From Brevibacterium sp. RIT 803 (GTDB taxonomy: Bacteria > Actinomycetota > Actinomycetes > Actinomycetales > Brevibacteriaceae), in assembly GCF_016892625.1 (NCBI RefSeq), contig NZ_JAFEMW010000003.1, positions 523,586-587,585 of the forward strand: DNA of 64,000 bases. The letters are read 5' to 3'. Made by a program: the position numbers and the translations under genes. Below are positions 51,174 to 60,166 of this stretch, piece after piece. The notes under the pieces are model-generated. The model was not told the DNA's origin. It did no database searches and was given only the letters and a program-made list of their open reading frames with translations. Positions within the stretch are counted from its first letter, which is position 1. The number at the start of each line of letters is the position of its first letter.

Positions 51174-52232
51174 ATGGATACACAATTCGACACAACCTCG
51201 CCCCGCATCATCACATCGCCACTCGACCCGTGGTGGGACGCGCCTGCCTTCCGGGGTAATCTCACCAAGCTCGTCACGAGCGATGCGCCCACAGTTGAAA
51301 AGATCACCGCACTTGCCCGATTTCTTCAACTCACGGGGCAAACATCCCACACCGACCAGTGGGAAAGGCTGCTTCAGATTGCCGCGATCGACATCGGCGT
51401 CGCTCGCATGCTTGAACCTCACGTCGATGCTCTCGGCATCCTCGCCGAAGCCGGCCACGAAGCACCTGACCCACATTCCGCCTGGGGAGTGTACGCGGCT
51501 GATCTTCCCACACATCGCGTCACTGCGACCGCAGACGGTGCTCAAACCGTCCTTATCGGCGAGAAAGCATGGTGTTCGCTGGCCACGGAACTCTCCCATG
51601 CGATCGTCATCGCCAGCGACAGTGACGGCAACCGAGCATGCGCAGTGAATTTGAGAGACCCTCGGGTGCGACCGCAAACAAGCGCCTGGCCGAGTCTCGG
51701 CCTGAAAGAGATCCCGAGCGGCTCAGTGGCCTTCGACCGCGCACCGGCGACGAGTGTTGGCCCACCTAATTGGTATCTCGACCGACCCTCTTTCGCGTGG
51801 GGCGGAATTCGAGTGGCAGCCTGTTGGTTCGGTGGAGCCTTAGGAATGGCACGGAGTGCTGCCCAAGTCCATCTGAGGCGGACCGGTCCGTCGCCGATGG
51901 GCGAAATGCAGCTCGGTCAGCTTGATGCTGAGGTCTTCGCGGTCCGCACCATCTTGTCGCAGGCCGCTACCGCCGCGGATGGAGACTACAAGTTCTCGCG
52001 TGCTGAGGCGTGGAGGCTGGCTCTGAGAGTTCGCAACACTGTGTATCGCAGTGTCCAACGTATTCAGCTGCTGAGCAAAGAACTCGCCGGGCCCGCAGCT
52101 TTGACGGGTGACGCAGCGTTTGCGAAAGCTGATGCCGATCTCACCGTCTACCTCAGTCAGCATCACGGGCCTCGAGACGAAGCAGCCCTCGGCGAGGACA
52201 TCAGCAGTGAATCAGGTACCAGTGGGCTTTAG
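51174..52232 (+). CDS. Acyl-CoA dehydrogenase-like flavoprotein
   Basis: The 352-residue protein resembles acyl-CoA dehydrogenases, with the middle FAD/substrate region (G-E-K-A-W-C-S-L-A-T, A-V-N-L-R) and a helical C-terminal region (W-x-x-x-R-V-A-A-C-W-F-G-G-A-L-G-M-A-R-S-A-A). The family's catalytic Glu near the end is not evident, so activity may differ. It is the first of three overlapping genes with a PIG-L/methyltransferase fusion and a GT2 glycosyltransferase, a conserved but poorly understood gene set. It may act on a nonstandard thioester or amine substrate. Confidence 0.75.
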   Translation: MDTQFDTTSPRIITSPLDPWWDAPAFRGNLTKLVTSDAPTVEKITALARFLQLTGQTSHTDQWERLLQIAAIDIGVARMLEPHVDALGILAEAGHEAPDPHSAWGVYAADLPTHRVTATADGAQTVLIGEKAWCSLATELSHAIVIASDSDGNRACAVNLRDPRVRPQTSAWPSLGLKEIPSGSVAFDRAPATSVGPPNWYLDRPSFAWGGIRVAACWFGGALGMARSAAQVHLRRTGPSPMGEMQLGQLDAEVFAVRTILSQAATAADGDYKFSRAEAWRLALRVRNTVYRSVQRIQLLSKELAGPAALTGDAAFAKADADLTVYLSQHHGPRDEAALGEDISSESGTSGL

Positions 52233-53625
52233 CCACCGAGACCGCAGCGTACAAGAAGAGGCGTGGGTGCAGGCGGGAGTTCTCGAGCTTCCGGTTGTGC
52301 CCGACGGTACAGTCATCGAGGGCGGGACCATCATTGTCCTTGCCGCACACCCAGATGATGAGGCCCTCGGTGCCGCTGCCCTGCTGTCTCGTGCCGATGA
52401 GTGGAACTGCCAGGTGTCCGTCTTACTCTTCAGCGCAGGCGAGAACTCGCACCCCGATTCGCCGACACATTCCCGTGAAATACTTAAAAGTATTCGCATC
52501 GAGGAATTCGATCGTGCGTTGAGCATCCTCAACGAGGCGCACTCGAGCCGCTTTCTCGCTCTACCCGACGGTCAACTGCCCGAATATACAGACCAGATCC
52601 AGGACGCGATTCGACAGGAAATTGCGCGATCGCTCGGGCCGGTGACACTGATCGCTCCCTACAGCCTGGACGGGCACTGTGATCACGAGGCAGTGGGCGC
52701 TTCGGCCTTGGAAGTCGGGCGATCAAGTCATGCCGTGGTGCTTGAGTATCCCATCTGGTTCTGGCACTGGGCCGCTCCCACAGACTCTCGATGGCGTTCC
52801 TGGAACGTCTTACCCGATCCGAGAGGTCTTGACCGAAACGCACTATTGGCGTGTTACCAGTCACAGACACGGCCGCTGTCGGATCACTGTGGGGATGAAG
52901 CGATCCTCACCAGCGCCCATTTGGAGCACTTTGCTCGCGGCCGCGATACGTTTGTCATCACGAACTTTAGATCGACGTGGACAGGCACTGGCGAGGATGG
53001 AATAGGTCCGGCAGTCAACGACGCGTGTACTGCGTCAACCGTGTTTGATGATGTGCATCAGGAACGCTCGGATCCCTGGAGGGTGTGGGAATCTAAATAC
53101 GAAATTGACAAACGCGAGACCCTTGTCGCCCAGCTTCCGTCGAACTCGTTCTCCCACATTCTTGAGATCGGATGTTCAGTCGGCGCCTTGACTCGAGATC
53201 TCGTAGCCTGCAGTGCCAAAGTGACAGCTGTCGATGCCAGCTGCGAGGCGTTGAAAACAGCGAAACATCTGCTGAGAGCCCCCACAACAATCGATTTCGT
53301 CCATGCCACTGTCCCATTCGAGTGGCCGGAAGGACATTTCGACTGCGTCGTCCTGTCCGAGACTGGCTTCTACCTGACACATTCACAGCTGCTGCGAACG
53401 TTGGAACGAATCGACGGAGCGACCCCATCGCGATTCGTGCTCGTGCTCTGTCATTGGAAGGGTGAAATCAAAGATTGGCCTCTCAGTGCCGATGAAGTCC
53501 ACGACGCGTGCTTGAGCTACTGGAACCGGCCTCGGATCGAGTTTCGCACCGAGGCCGAATACCGTCTCGATATCGTGACTGTCGACAAAGACGCTGAGGC
53601 CCAGCCTGAGAGAGCGACCAGATGA
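52207..53625 (+). CDS. PIG-L deacetylase fused to a SAM-dependent methyltransferase
   Basis: The ~472-residue protein has an N-terminal PIG-L/LmbE-type zinc deacetylase (A-H-P-D-D-E-A-L-G near residue 42 and H-C-D-H-E-A-V-G near residue 160) and a C-terminal class I methyltransferase (L-E-I-G-C-S-V-G-A-L-T near residue 320). GTG at 52207 is chosen since GAGG precedes it and the frame overlaps the acyl-CoA dehydrogenase-like gene by 26 bp; upstream codons are in that gene. The fusion suggests that one substrate is N-deacetylated and then methylated, perhaps an N-acetyl-sugar or amine conjugate, with the glycosyltransferase overlapping by 4 bp. Confidence 0.85.
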   Translation: MNQVPVGFSHRDRSVQEEAWVQAGVLELPVVPDGTVIEGGTIIVLAAHPDDEALGAAALLSRADEWNCQVSVLLFSAGENSHPDSPTHSREILKSIRIEEFDRALSILNEAHSSRFLALPDGQLPEYTDQIQDAIRQEIARSLGPVTLIAPYSLDGHCDHEAVGASALEVGRSSHAVVLEYPIWFWHWAAPTDSRWRSWNVLPDPRGLDRNALLACYQSQTRPLSDHCGDEAILTSAHLEHFARGRDTFVITNFRSTWTGTGEDGIGPAVNDACTASTVFDDVHQERSDPWRVWESKYEIDKRETLVAQLPSNSFSHILEIGCSVGALTRDLVACSAKVTAVDASCEALKTAKHLLRAPTTIDFVHATVPFEWPEGHFDCVVLSETGFYLTHSQLLRTLERIDGATPSRFVLVLCHWKGEIKDWPLSADEVHDACLSYWNRPRIEFRTEAEYRLDIVTVDKDAEAQPERATR

Positions 53626-54332
53626 TCGTGCACTTGGGCGTGATAATCCCAGCCTATAACGAGGAAGAAGAAATTCTTGGGTGTCTCGACTCGGTGACAC
53701 GATCGTTTGCGCAGGTGCCCGCAGAGATTGCGCAGTTCTCATATGAGATCCTCGTCGTTGTCGACGCCTGTACTGACGGCACGCTGGGCCTCGTCGAAGG
53801 TTTTGCCGGTGAGCATCCACACGTCACGGCACTGACCACGTCGTTCAAGAACGTCGGTCTCGCGCGGAATTTCGCCTGGAACTACTTCATGCAGATGGTC
53901 GGAGCCGACTGCAACGCCAAGTTCGACTCGACGTGGATCGCTTTGACTGATGCCGATAGCAGGGTCCCCGACCACTGGGTGGCGACACATATTGGCTTGG
54001 CACGAGCAGGAGTGGACTGCCTGGTCGGCACTGTTTCTCCCAGACCTGATACAGGGTCTCCAGAACTCATCGCGAAATGGCACTCCCGCCACGAACTGTT
54101 CGAGGATCACCCTCATGTATTCGGTGCGAACTTGGGCCTTCGCGGTTCCTACCTCGAAATCATCGACGGAATACCGCAGCTTGCGCTTGGGGAAGACACG
54201 GCAATCGTTGCTGCGGTACTCGAAGCTGGGGGCATTGTGAGACGCACCGATGCGTGCAGAGTTCTCACCTCCGCGCGTCTGGAGGGGCGAGTCCGAGGAG
54301 GCTTCAACGCCTATATGCAGAGTCTCTTATGA
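53622..54332 (+). CDS. Family 2 glycosyltransferase
   Basis: The 236-residue protein has the GT-A pattern I-I-P-A-Y-N-E-E-E-E-I at the N-terminus, V-V-V-D-A-C-T-D-G-T, a D-A-D metal motif in A-L-T-D-A-D-S-R-V-P and a later G-E-D-T-A-I acceptor region, so it is a GT2-type transferase without transmembrane segments. It overlaps the fused deacetylase/methyltransferase gene by 4 bp and closes the three-gene operon. It probably adds a sugar to the product or builds the substrate of the deacetylase. Confidence 0.88.
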   Translation: MIVHLGVIIPAYNEEEEILGCLDSVTRSFAQVPAEIAQFSYEILVVVDACTDGTLGLVEGFAGEHPHVTALTTSFKNVGLARNFAWNYFMQMVGADCNAKFDSTWIALTDADSRVPDHWVATHIGLARAGVDCLVGTVSPRPDTGSPELIAKWHSRHELFEDHPHVFGANLGLRGSYLEIIDGIPQLALGEDTAIVAAVLEAGGIVRRTDACRVLTSARLEGRVRGGFNAYMQSLL

Positions 54333-54492
54333 GACTCCCCACACTGCTCACTGAATAATTCGCGGCACCTGGACTCAAGCCAGACGCTCGGGCCGATGAC
54401 TCGCCGGGTGCTGCTACTTTCAGTAGTTCCTCTACTGCTGAGGAAATATAGGTGCCCAAAAATTTGGGAGTTCATCTGGTCCAGCGGAGACG

Positions 54493-54546
54493 ATTCCGGC
54501 TCGTGATCTGCTCGGCTTGAGTGCCGAGAAGATCACGAGCCGGAAT
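54493..54546. terminator. Large two-tier hairpin terminator between convergent genes
   Basis: A perfect 17-bp inverted repeat (arms 54493-54509 and 54530-54546, ATTCCGGCTCGTGATCT and its complement) contains a second 6-bp inverted repeat (CTCGGC at 54511, GCCGAG at 54523), giving an almost fully paired 54-nt fold. It lies between the GT2 gene and the convergent SRPBCC gene. Confidence 0.75.
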
Positions 54547-54571
54547 TGCCAGGGCGTGTGTCGCGGTGTGT

Positions 54572-55036
54572 TTATTCTTCAGCAACTGCAGAGGCGAGGT
54601 TGCCCAGGGAAGATTCAAGCGCTTCTTGCCCGATGACGGGGAAGCTGATCTTTTTTAGGATCTCCTTGTCGGTCACAGCGCTCCAGTCGTAGGTGACCTT
54701 GACCTCAGTGGCGTCAGGGCCCTGGGGGGTGAGTTCCCAGACCCATTCCCAGCCTGGAGGCTGTTTACCGCTGGGCGCGGTCTTCCATGCCAGAAGCTTA
54801 TTCTGTTCGAAGCCGATGATGTGATTGTCGGTTTTGTAGTCGCCGCCAAGCTTGTCCCAGTTCATGTTCATGCTGAAGACTTGCCCGACCCCGGTGATGC
54901 GGTCAGTCTTATCATCGGATTGCACCATTCCTGACCCGTCGATCAGGGCGTGGTTCTCCGGGTTAGATAGCACGTCGAAGATTGAGTCAGTCGACGCGTC
55001 GAGCGTTCTTGACGCTGTGATCATAGTGTCTGTCAT
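54572..55036 (-). CDS. SRPBCC (START-like) family protein
   Basis: The 154-residue protein has the SRPBCC fold pattern: an initial strand (I-T-A-S-R-T-L-D-A-S-T-D-S-I-F-D-V-L), the N-P-E-N-H-A-L-I-D-G-S-G motif and a W-E-W-x-W-E-L-T-P strand, ending in a long helix. These proteins bind hydrophobic ligands in a deep pocket; some act as stress-related AHSA1 or polyketide-cyclase-like proteins. It is downstream of the DUF2267 gene, with a hairpin between. Confidence 0.85.
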   Translation of the reverse strand: MTDTMITASRTLDASTDSIFDVLSNPENHALIDGSGMVQSDDKTDRITGVGQVFSMNMNWDKLGGDYKTDNHIIGFEQNKLLAWKTAPSGKQPPGWEWVWELTPQGPDATEVKVTYDWSAVTDKEILKKISFPVIGQEALESSLGNLASAVAEE

Positions 55037-55069
55037 TTCTAGCCTCTTCTGCTCATGGTTCTACTCGGT

Positions 55070-55119
55070 TGGCGGGCATCGCATCACTGCATCGTCTTCT
55101 CGGTGCGCGATGCCCGCCA
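55070..55119. terminator. Hairpin between DUF2267 and SRPBCC genes
   Basis: A 13-bp perfect inverted repeat (TGGCGGGCATCGC at 55070-55082, GCGATGCCCGCCA at 55107-55119) with a 24-nt loop follows the leftward DUF2267 gene. It probably ends or attenuates its transcript before the SRPBCC gene. Confidence 0.6.
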
Positions 55120-55139
55120 CTGATGTCGCGGTCGACAGC

Positions 55140-55529
55140 TCAATCAGCCCTAAGCAGTTGTGAGAAACTCGCTGGCAACTGAGACTTGAGGTCGTCGAGT
55201 TCGCCGGCGGACACGAACTGTGCCCACGTCGAAAAGACGGCGGCAGCGTGATCGAGTGCCTCCTCGGGCGTCGTGCCTGCCTTTTTGTGTTCGGCAACTC
55301 GGCGGAGAAAGTCGTCAAGGTCGTCGACGGTGCCACTATTATCGCTGTTGTCGGTGAGGATGTCTTTGAGCTCCGGCGGCAACTGAGCGGCCAAATCGGA
55401 GGCTTCGTTGTTGCCCAGACGTTTTCCCAACTCAGTCAGTACGGTCCGCGTCGCACTCTCGGCTTGCTCATTGGTTTCGAACGTCGTAGCCGTCTGACGT
55501 ACCTGTGCAATGAGTTCATCATATTTCAT
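55140..55529 (-). CDS. DUF2267 family protein
   Basis: The 129-residue protein matches the DUF2267 pattern (K-Y-D-E-L-I-A-Q-V, then A-E-S-A-T-R-T-V-L-T-E-L-G-K-R-L, E-A-S-D-L-A-A-Q-L-P-P-E-L-K). It is all-alpha, soluble and of unknown function, often found in stress clusters. ATG at 55529 follows AAAGGTGAAG; the longer frame upstream is Arg-rich shadow of ectD. Confidence 0.88.
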   Translation of the reverse strand: MKYDELIAQVRQTATTFETNEQAESATRTVLTELGKRLGNNEASDLAAQLPPELKDILTDNSDNSGTVDDLDDFLRRVAEHKKAGTTPEEALDHAAAVFSTWAQFVSAGELDDLKSQLPASFSQLLRAD

Positions 55530-55558
55530 TAGCTTCACCTTTCGTTTAGTCCGGCGAT

Positions 55559-55585
55559 GGAGCGCTCTGGTGGCACGAGCGCTCC
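55559..55585. terminator. Hairpin after ectD
   Basis: A 9-bp perfect inverted repeat (GGAGCGCTC at 55559-55567, GAGCGCTCC at 55577-55585) with a 9-nt loop lies between ectD and the downstream DUF2267 gene. Confidence 0.6.
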
Positions 55586-55615
55586 GTGGAGGAGTATGTC
55601 TCGGGTACGGAGCTT

Positions 55616-56518
55616 TTAGAGACCGGCCGGAGTGAAGTCCGTGCTGCCGACGAACTCGGGGCGCGGCTTCGGTGCGGCGAAAGGTTCGACGCACGTGTTG
55701 TCCACCGAGTTGTAGACGATGAAGATGTTCGAACGCGAGTACGGTGTGACGTTGCCGTTCGAGGCGTGCATACAGTTGGAGTCGAACATGACCGCACCGC
55801 CAGCGGGGCCTTCGAGGACATCGATGCCGTACTCATCGGCGAAGTTGCTCAGTGTCTGCGGGTCAGGTGTTCCTGCGCCCTGCATGACCAGTGACTTCTT
55901 GTAGTTGTCCTCCGGGGTTCCGCCGACACAGCTGATGTAGCGCTGGTGGGAACCGGGCATGATCATCAGCGGCCCATTGAACGAGTAGTTGTCGGTCAGC
56001 GACAATGACAGGCTCACTGCACGCGGTTCGGGCATGCCGTCCTCGGCGTGCCAGGTTTCGAAGTCGGAGTGCCAGGAGAACTCCTTGCCCACGAACCCGG
56101 GCTTGTAGTTGATGCGGCTCTGGTGGATGTAGACCTCGGACCCCAACAGCTGTTGGGCGCGAGCGATCACCCGGGGATCGTTGGCGATCTTGGCAAAGAT
56201 CTCATTGCTGCGGTGGATATCGAAGATCGACCTGACTTCGTTAGACTTCGGCTCAACGATAGTAGCGGCGTCGGCCTTGATCGCCAGATCGTTGGCTAGG
56301 CGATGAAGCTCGGCTCGGAACGCCTCGAGTTCCTCAGGCGAGATGAGCTCGTCGACGGTGAGATACCCTTTGTCCTCGTAGTGTCGCAGGGTCGCCGCAT
56401 CGAGGGGCCCTTGTTCGGCCGAACCGAAGGCGATCGGACCCCTGCGATCGAGGACTTCAGTTCTCTCGCCGGTGCGAGTGGGATAAAGATCCTGCACTGT
56501 TGATGCTGTGGTAGTCAT
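55616..56518 (-). CDS. ectD: Ectoine hydroxylase
   Basis: The 300-residue protein is a Fe(II)/2-oxoglutarate dioxygenase that turns ectoine into 5-hydroxyectoine. It carries the EctD signature F-S-W-H-S-D-F-E-T-W-H-A-E-D-G-M-P with the H-x-D iron ligands, the distal His in M-H-A-S-N-G-N and the Arg region S-R-S-N-I-F for 2-oxoglutarate. ATG at 56518 is chosen because AAAGG is correctly placed before it. No ectA, ectB or ectC is in the window, so ectoine must come from elsewhere in the chromosome or from uptake. It is divergent from an MHS-type transporter. Confidence 0.93.
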   Translation of the reverse strand: MTTTASTVQDLYPTRTGERTEVLDRRGPIAFGSAEQGPLDAATLRHYEDKGYLTVDELISPEELEAFRAELHRLANDLAIKADAATIVEPKSNEVRSIFDIHRSNEIFAKIANDPRVIARAQQLLGSEVYIHQSRINYKPGFVGKEFSWHSDFETWHAEDGMPEPRAVSLSLSLTDNYSFNGPLMIMPGSHQRYISCVGGTPEDNYKKSLVMQGAGTPDPQTLSNFADEYGIDVLEGPAGGAVMFDSNCMHASNGNVTPYSRSNIFIVYNSVDNTCVEPFAAPKPRPEFVGSTDFTPAGL

Positions 56519-57111
56519 TGTCATCCTTTCTGCCGTGGACTCATTCGAACCAGAGGAAGAGAACTCAGGGGCTCTTATGCCTCCAAATCTGAGGAGCTTA
56601 ATTCCTTGCTCCCGACAAGAGACTTCTTCCCAGGTGGCCAGAACGATCTCGCCAGTAACAGCTACGCTACCAACCATGTTTACATTGGCAACACCCCTTA
56701 CGAGTGAAGCCCGTCGACACGCAGGCAAGCAGCGGAGGCCAGAATTTACAGGTCGCGGTGTCCGGAAGCGCCTTATGTCTTAGGTTGTGGCTGTGTGGAT
56801 GAGTGACCGTGCTCTGCGATGTTCGAGCGACATCGTCGCGACCCGCGAATACAACAAGCACGGCTTCACGGAAGGCCTCGGGGCTCTCTGATTTACCGTT
56901 CCCTCTCGGTTGCTTCTTGAGCTGAAGGTTTTCGTGCCTCACATAATGCACAGACGATCTTTGATCAGACAGGCATCGGAGGATTGATCAGTCACTTCTT
57001 CACGACTCCAGATGCAACCCGACTTTCATGCGGGAGTACTGTGGGATCTTTCCTCGTCAATACAAATGTCGGAGTAGTCTCAGACAATACAATCGCAGTG
57101 TTCCCTAAGAA
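56519..57111. other. 593-bp divergent region between ectD and an MHS transporter
   Basis: The region holds promoters for ectD (leftward) and the transporter (rightward). Frames in it (for example minus strand 56667-56951) lack ribosome sites and look non-coding. A long regulatory region would fit osmotic control, but no specific site was recognised. Confidence 0.4.
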
Positions 57112-58521
57112 ATGGAATCGTCGATGTCAGATTTCGAACCGCAGGCCCCATCGGACCCCGCAGCAAGCCCCAGCCCGCAGCAAGAGAAAGGGCGCCGTCG
57201 GTCCATGCTGGTCGCGGCCTTCGGCACCATCGTCGAGTGGTACGACTTCTCGATCTTCTTCTATGTCGCCACCATCCTGACCAAGGAGTTCTTCGGCGAT
57301 CGGCCTGACTCGCTCCTGCTCACCCTGGGTGTCGGAGCCGCCGGCTTCCTGTTCCGACCGCTCGGCGCCATGGTCTTCGGCCACCTCGGCGATAGGGTCG
57401 GCCGCAAGTCCGCACTGGTCGTCTCTGCCGTGCTCATGGCCGTCGCGATGCTCGGAATCGCCATCATGCCCGGATATGACACGATCGGCATCTGGGCCGG
57501 CATCGGCATGGTCTTCTTCCGCTGCCTGTCCGGATTCTCCGTCGGTGCCGAATACACCGGCATCATGGTCTTCCTGATGGAATCGGCCGGCAGCAAGCGC
57601 CGCGGGCTCGCAGCCAGCTGGGCGGCGGCCAACAGCGAGGTCGGTGCCCTCCTGGCGGTCGGGTCGGGAGCATTCTTGGCCAGCACCCTGTCCGCCGAGG
57701 CGATGAGCACTTGGGGATGGCGCGTCCTGTTCATCCTCGGTGCTCTCCTCGCGGCTCTGATGATCCCGCTGCGTCGCATGATGGAGGAGACCGACACCTT
57801 CAAACGCCTGCAGGCAGCGGAGAAGACGAAGCAGGCGCAGAATGCGAAGAGTGACAAGCCTGCGGTCTCACGTGGTCGCTCCCCGCTCCTCATCGCCTTC
57901 CTGCAGCAGCCCCGCGCGATTCTCGTCGCGTTCCTCATCTCCTCGATCGGATCGGTCAGCTACTTCCTCAACATCACCTACGTGCCGACCTACATCGAAG
58001 AGGTCTCCCAGGTGAAGAACTCCGGGTCACTGGCGTTGGGCACCATCGCCGCCGTCGTGGCGATCGTCATCACGCCGCTGTTCGGCATCGCCTCGGATCG
58101 TTTCGGGCGCAAGAAGACTCTGGCGGTGCTCATGGCCGTCTTCATCCTCACCACCATTCCCGCCTACGCGCTGTTGGCCGACGGGAACTCCGGCGTCGCG
58201 ATCTTCGGCGTGGCGTTCCTCGCGGTGCCGGCCGCCGGATGGAGTGCTGTGGCAGCGGCCATGGTCCCCGAGCAGTTCACCGGCACCAGCCGCTTCTCCG
58301 GAATGGCCATCGGCTACAACGTGGCCACGGTCCTCTTCGGCGGACTCTCCCCGCTGATTGCAACCGCACTGATGTCCTCCACCGGCCTGACGCTGGCTCC
58401 GGCGATCTATGCCACCGTCATCGTCGTCGTGGCCGGCGTGCCGACGCTGTTCCTGGCACGCAATATGGCGGGTAGGCCCTTGGCAGAAGTCGACCGCGAT
58501 CGGCATCTTGTGCCGGCCTGA
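57112..58521 (+). CDS. MFS metabolite:H+ symporter (MHS family)
   Basis: The ~469-residue protein has twelve hydrophobic segments and the MHS signatures T-I-V-E-W-Y-D-F-S-I-F, R-P-L-G-A-M-V-F-G-H-L-G-D-R-V-G-R-K and G-F-S-V-G-A-E-Y-T-G. It belongs to the same superfamily branch as ShiA, KgtP and ProP, and imports small organic acids or osmolytes with protons. The start is either ATG 57112 or ATG 57124. Its place opposite ectD hints at import of ectoine or a related osmolyte, which is inference only. Confidence 0.85.
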   Translation: MESSMSDFEPQAPSDPAASPSPQQEKGRRRSMLVAAFGTIVEWYDFSIFFYVATILTKEFFGDRPDSLLLTLGVGAAGFLFRPLGAMVFGHLGDRVGRKSALVVSAVLMAVAMLGIAIMPGYDTIGIWAGIGMVFFRCLSGFSVGAEYTGIMVFLMESAGSKRRGLAASWAAANSEVGALLAVGSGAFLASTLSAEAMSTWGWRVLFILGALLAALMIPLRRMMEETDTFKRLQAAEKTKQAQNAKSDKPAVSRGRSPLLIAFLQQPRAILVAFLISSIGSVSYFLNITYVPTYIEEVSQVKNSGSLALGTIAAVVAIVITPLFGIASDRFGRKKTLAVLMAVFILTTIPAYALLADGNSGVAIFGVAFLAVPAAGWSAVAAAMVPEQFTGTSRFSGMAIGYNVATVLFGGLSPLIATALMSSTGLTLAPAIYATVIVVVAGVPTLFLARNMAGRPLAEVDRDRHLVPA

Positions 58522-58651
58522 AAATGTCGGCGAAGAATGCTGTCCACGGAATAGTTGAGGACACAGCAGACACCACCGACACAGTATGTCCGCCACTGAG
58601 CATCTGCACCAACCTTGCTCACACTATTGCCGCGGCAAGATTCGTTGCCTG

Positions 58652-60166
58652 TCATGCGAATCGTCTCGCTGCCTGCGCAATGTTGTTGGCCATATTGGGG
58701 AAAATGCCCCGGTGGAACGGAGACACCGACGCCCAGTAGAGTCGCCCACGTATCCCTGAAGGGATAAACATGGCTCGCTGTCGGAACGAGCAACCATCTT
58801 CATCGTCTGCCATAATGAACTCGAGCCAGGCTTCACCGGACACCTTCATCTCCGCACGCAACAGCAACCGCGAAGGCGGTTCCATTTCCTCGACTCTCCA
58901 CCAGTCGACCGGATCTCCCACCCTGAGACTGTCGGGAAGGCGGCGACCACGGTTGAGACCAGCACCTCCGACGATTTTGTCTAACTGACCTCGGATCTTC
59001 CACGCCAGGGGCCATGAGTACCACCCGTGGTCGCCACCGATGGCGACAACAATCTTCCACAATTGATCGGCACGAAGATCGGAAAAGTAGAATGTGCGAT
59101 CATCTTCATACATGCGTCGTCCCGCCCACTGCGGATCGTTGGGAAGGGCACTGGCCGCGCGGCTCAGGTCACCGGTATCGGCATCCCAGTTCGTATCGAC
59201 TGCCCCTTCCTGTTCTCTGCGGAGAGCCAATCTCACAGCTTGTTCGTAGGTGAGAAGTCCGTCTGGTGGGATAGGAATGACCGAGTCAATCGCCCGATTT
59301 TGAGTCACCGCATCTTCTTGCAACGATTGCACCAGCGGTAGCGTTAAGTTCAACGGCAAAGGCGTGACCAACCCTACCCAGATTCCTGACAACGTGGGGG
59401 CAGGAAGCGGTAGTTTCAACACGTGCCGTGGTTTCAGGCCCGCGATTCGACTAAAAGTCTTCATGATGTCGGCGTAGGTCAAAACGTCACGTGAACCAAT
59501 GTCCAAAGACCGATTCACCTCGGCTGTGACATCAACGGCCGATACCAAGTAATAGAGGACATCTCGAATGGAGAGAGGTTCGACTCGATTCGAGACCCAA
59601 TTCGGTGCCGGCATCCACCGTAGTTCGTCGGCCAAGTGACGAACCATCTCGAACGATGCCGATCCTGATCCAATGATGATCCCGGCTTGGAACACGATCG
59701 TGGCAACGGAAGAATCGAGGAGAATCTGGCCCACCTTGGCCCGTGAGCGCATATGGGCAGACAACGAATCCGAGTCCGGGTGAAGTCCGCCCAGATACAC
59801 GATTCGCCTGACGTCAGCGGACTCTGCGGCGGCGGCGACACGAGTGGCAGCGAGTGCCTCACGAGACTCGAAATCACTCCCGGAATTCATTGAATGAACC
59901 AGGTAAAAGACGACGTCGATATCGGCCATGGCTTCGACCAAACCGTGTCCGTCATCGAGATCGACCCGGAAGATCGTGACATCGCTGGCCCAGGGTACTG
60001 TCTCGAGCTTGTCGGGAGAGCGTACGACAACACTGACTGTGTGACCGGCCTGTAGAAGCCGCGGAACTAAGCGTCCACCGACGTACCCGGTCGCTCCCAA
60101 GACCAAAACCTGACGGGGGTGCTGTGTGTGGGGAATGAACTCGTCTGGCAGTGATTTGTCTCTCAC
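58652..60166 (-). CDS. NAD(P)-binding SDR-like protein with C-terminal DUF2867
   Basis: The 504-residue protein combines an N-terminal NAD(P)-binding atypical SDR domain (about 18-250, L-G-A-T-G-Y-V-G-G-R-L at the start, Y-L-V-H-S-M near 88, and L-G-G-L-H-P-D) with a C-terminal DUF2867 domain (about 340-500, F-Y-F-S-D-L-R-A-D, S-W-P-L-A-W-K-I-R-G-Q-L-D). Such proteins are widespread in actinobacteria and may use NAD(P)H-based redox or sensing, but function is not defined. It overlaps the DUF3263-like gene start by 4 bp. Confidence 0.8.
   Translation of the reverse strand: MRDKSLPDEFIPHTQHPRQVLVLGATGYVGGRLVPRLLQAGHTVSVVVRSPDKLETVPWASDVTIFRVDLDDGHGLVEAMADIDVVFYLVHSMNSGSDFESREALAATRVAAAAESADVRRIVYLGGLHPDSDSLSAHMRSRAKVGQILLDSSVATIVFQAGIIIGSGSASFEMVRHLADELRWMPAPNWVSNRVEPLSIRDVLYYLVSAVDVTAEVNRSLDIGSRDVLTYADIMKTFSRIAGLKPRHVLKLPLPAPTLSGIWVGLVTPLPLNLTLPLVQSLQEDAVTQNRAIDSVIPIPPDGLLTYEQAVRLALRREQEGAVDTNWDADTGDLSRAASALPNDPQWAGRRMYEDDRTFYFSDLRADQLWKIVVAIGGDHGWYSWPLAWKIRGQLDKIVGGAGLNRGRRLPDSLRVGDPVDWWRVEEMEPPSRLLLRAEMKVSGEAWLEFIMADDEDGCSFRQRAMFIPSGIRGRLYWASVSPFHRGIFPNMANNIAQAARRFA

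Noticed and set aside
56667..56951. Minus-strand 94-codon frame in the ectD/transporter intergenic region
   Set aside because: No ribosome site, no family features, and it overlaps the region expected to hold promoters.
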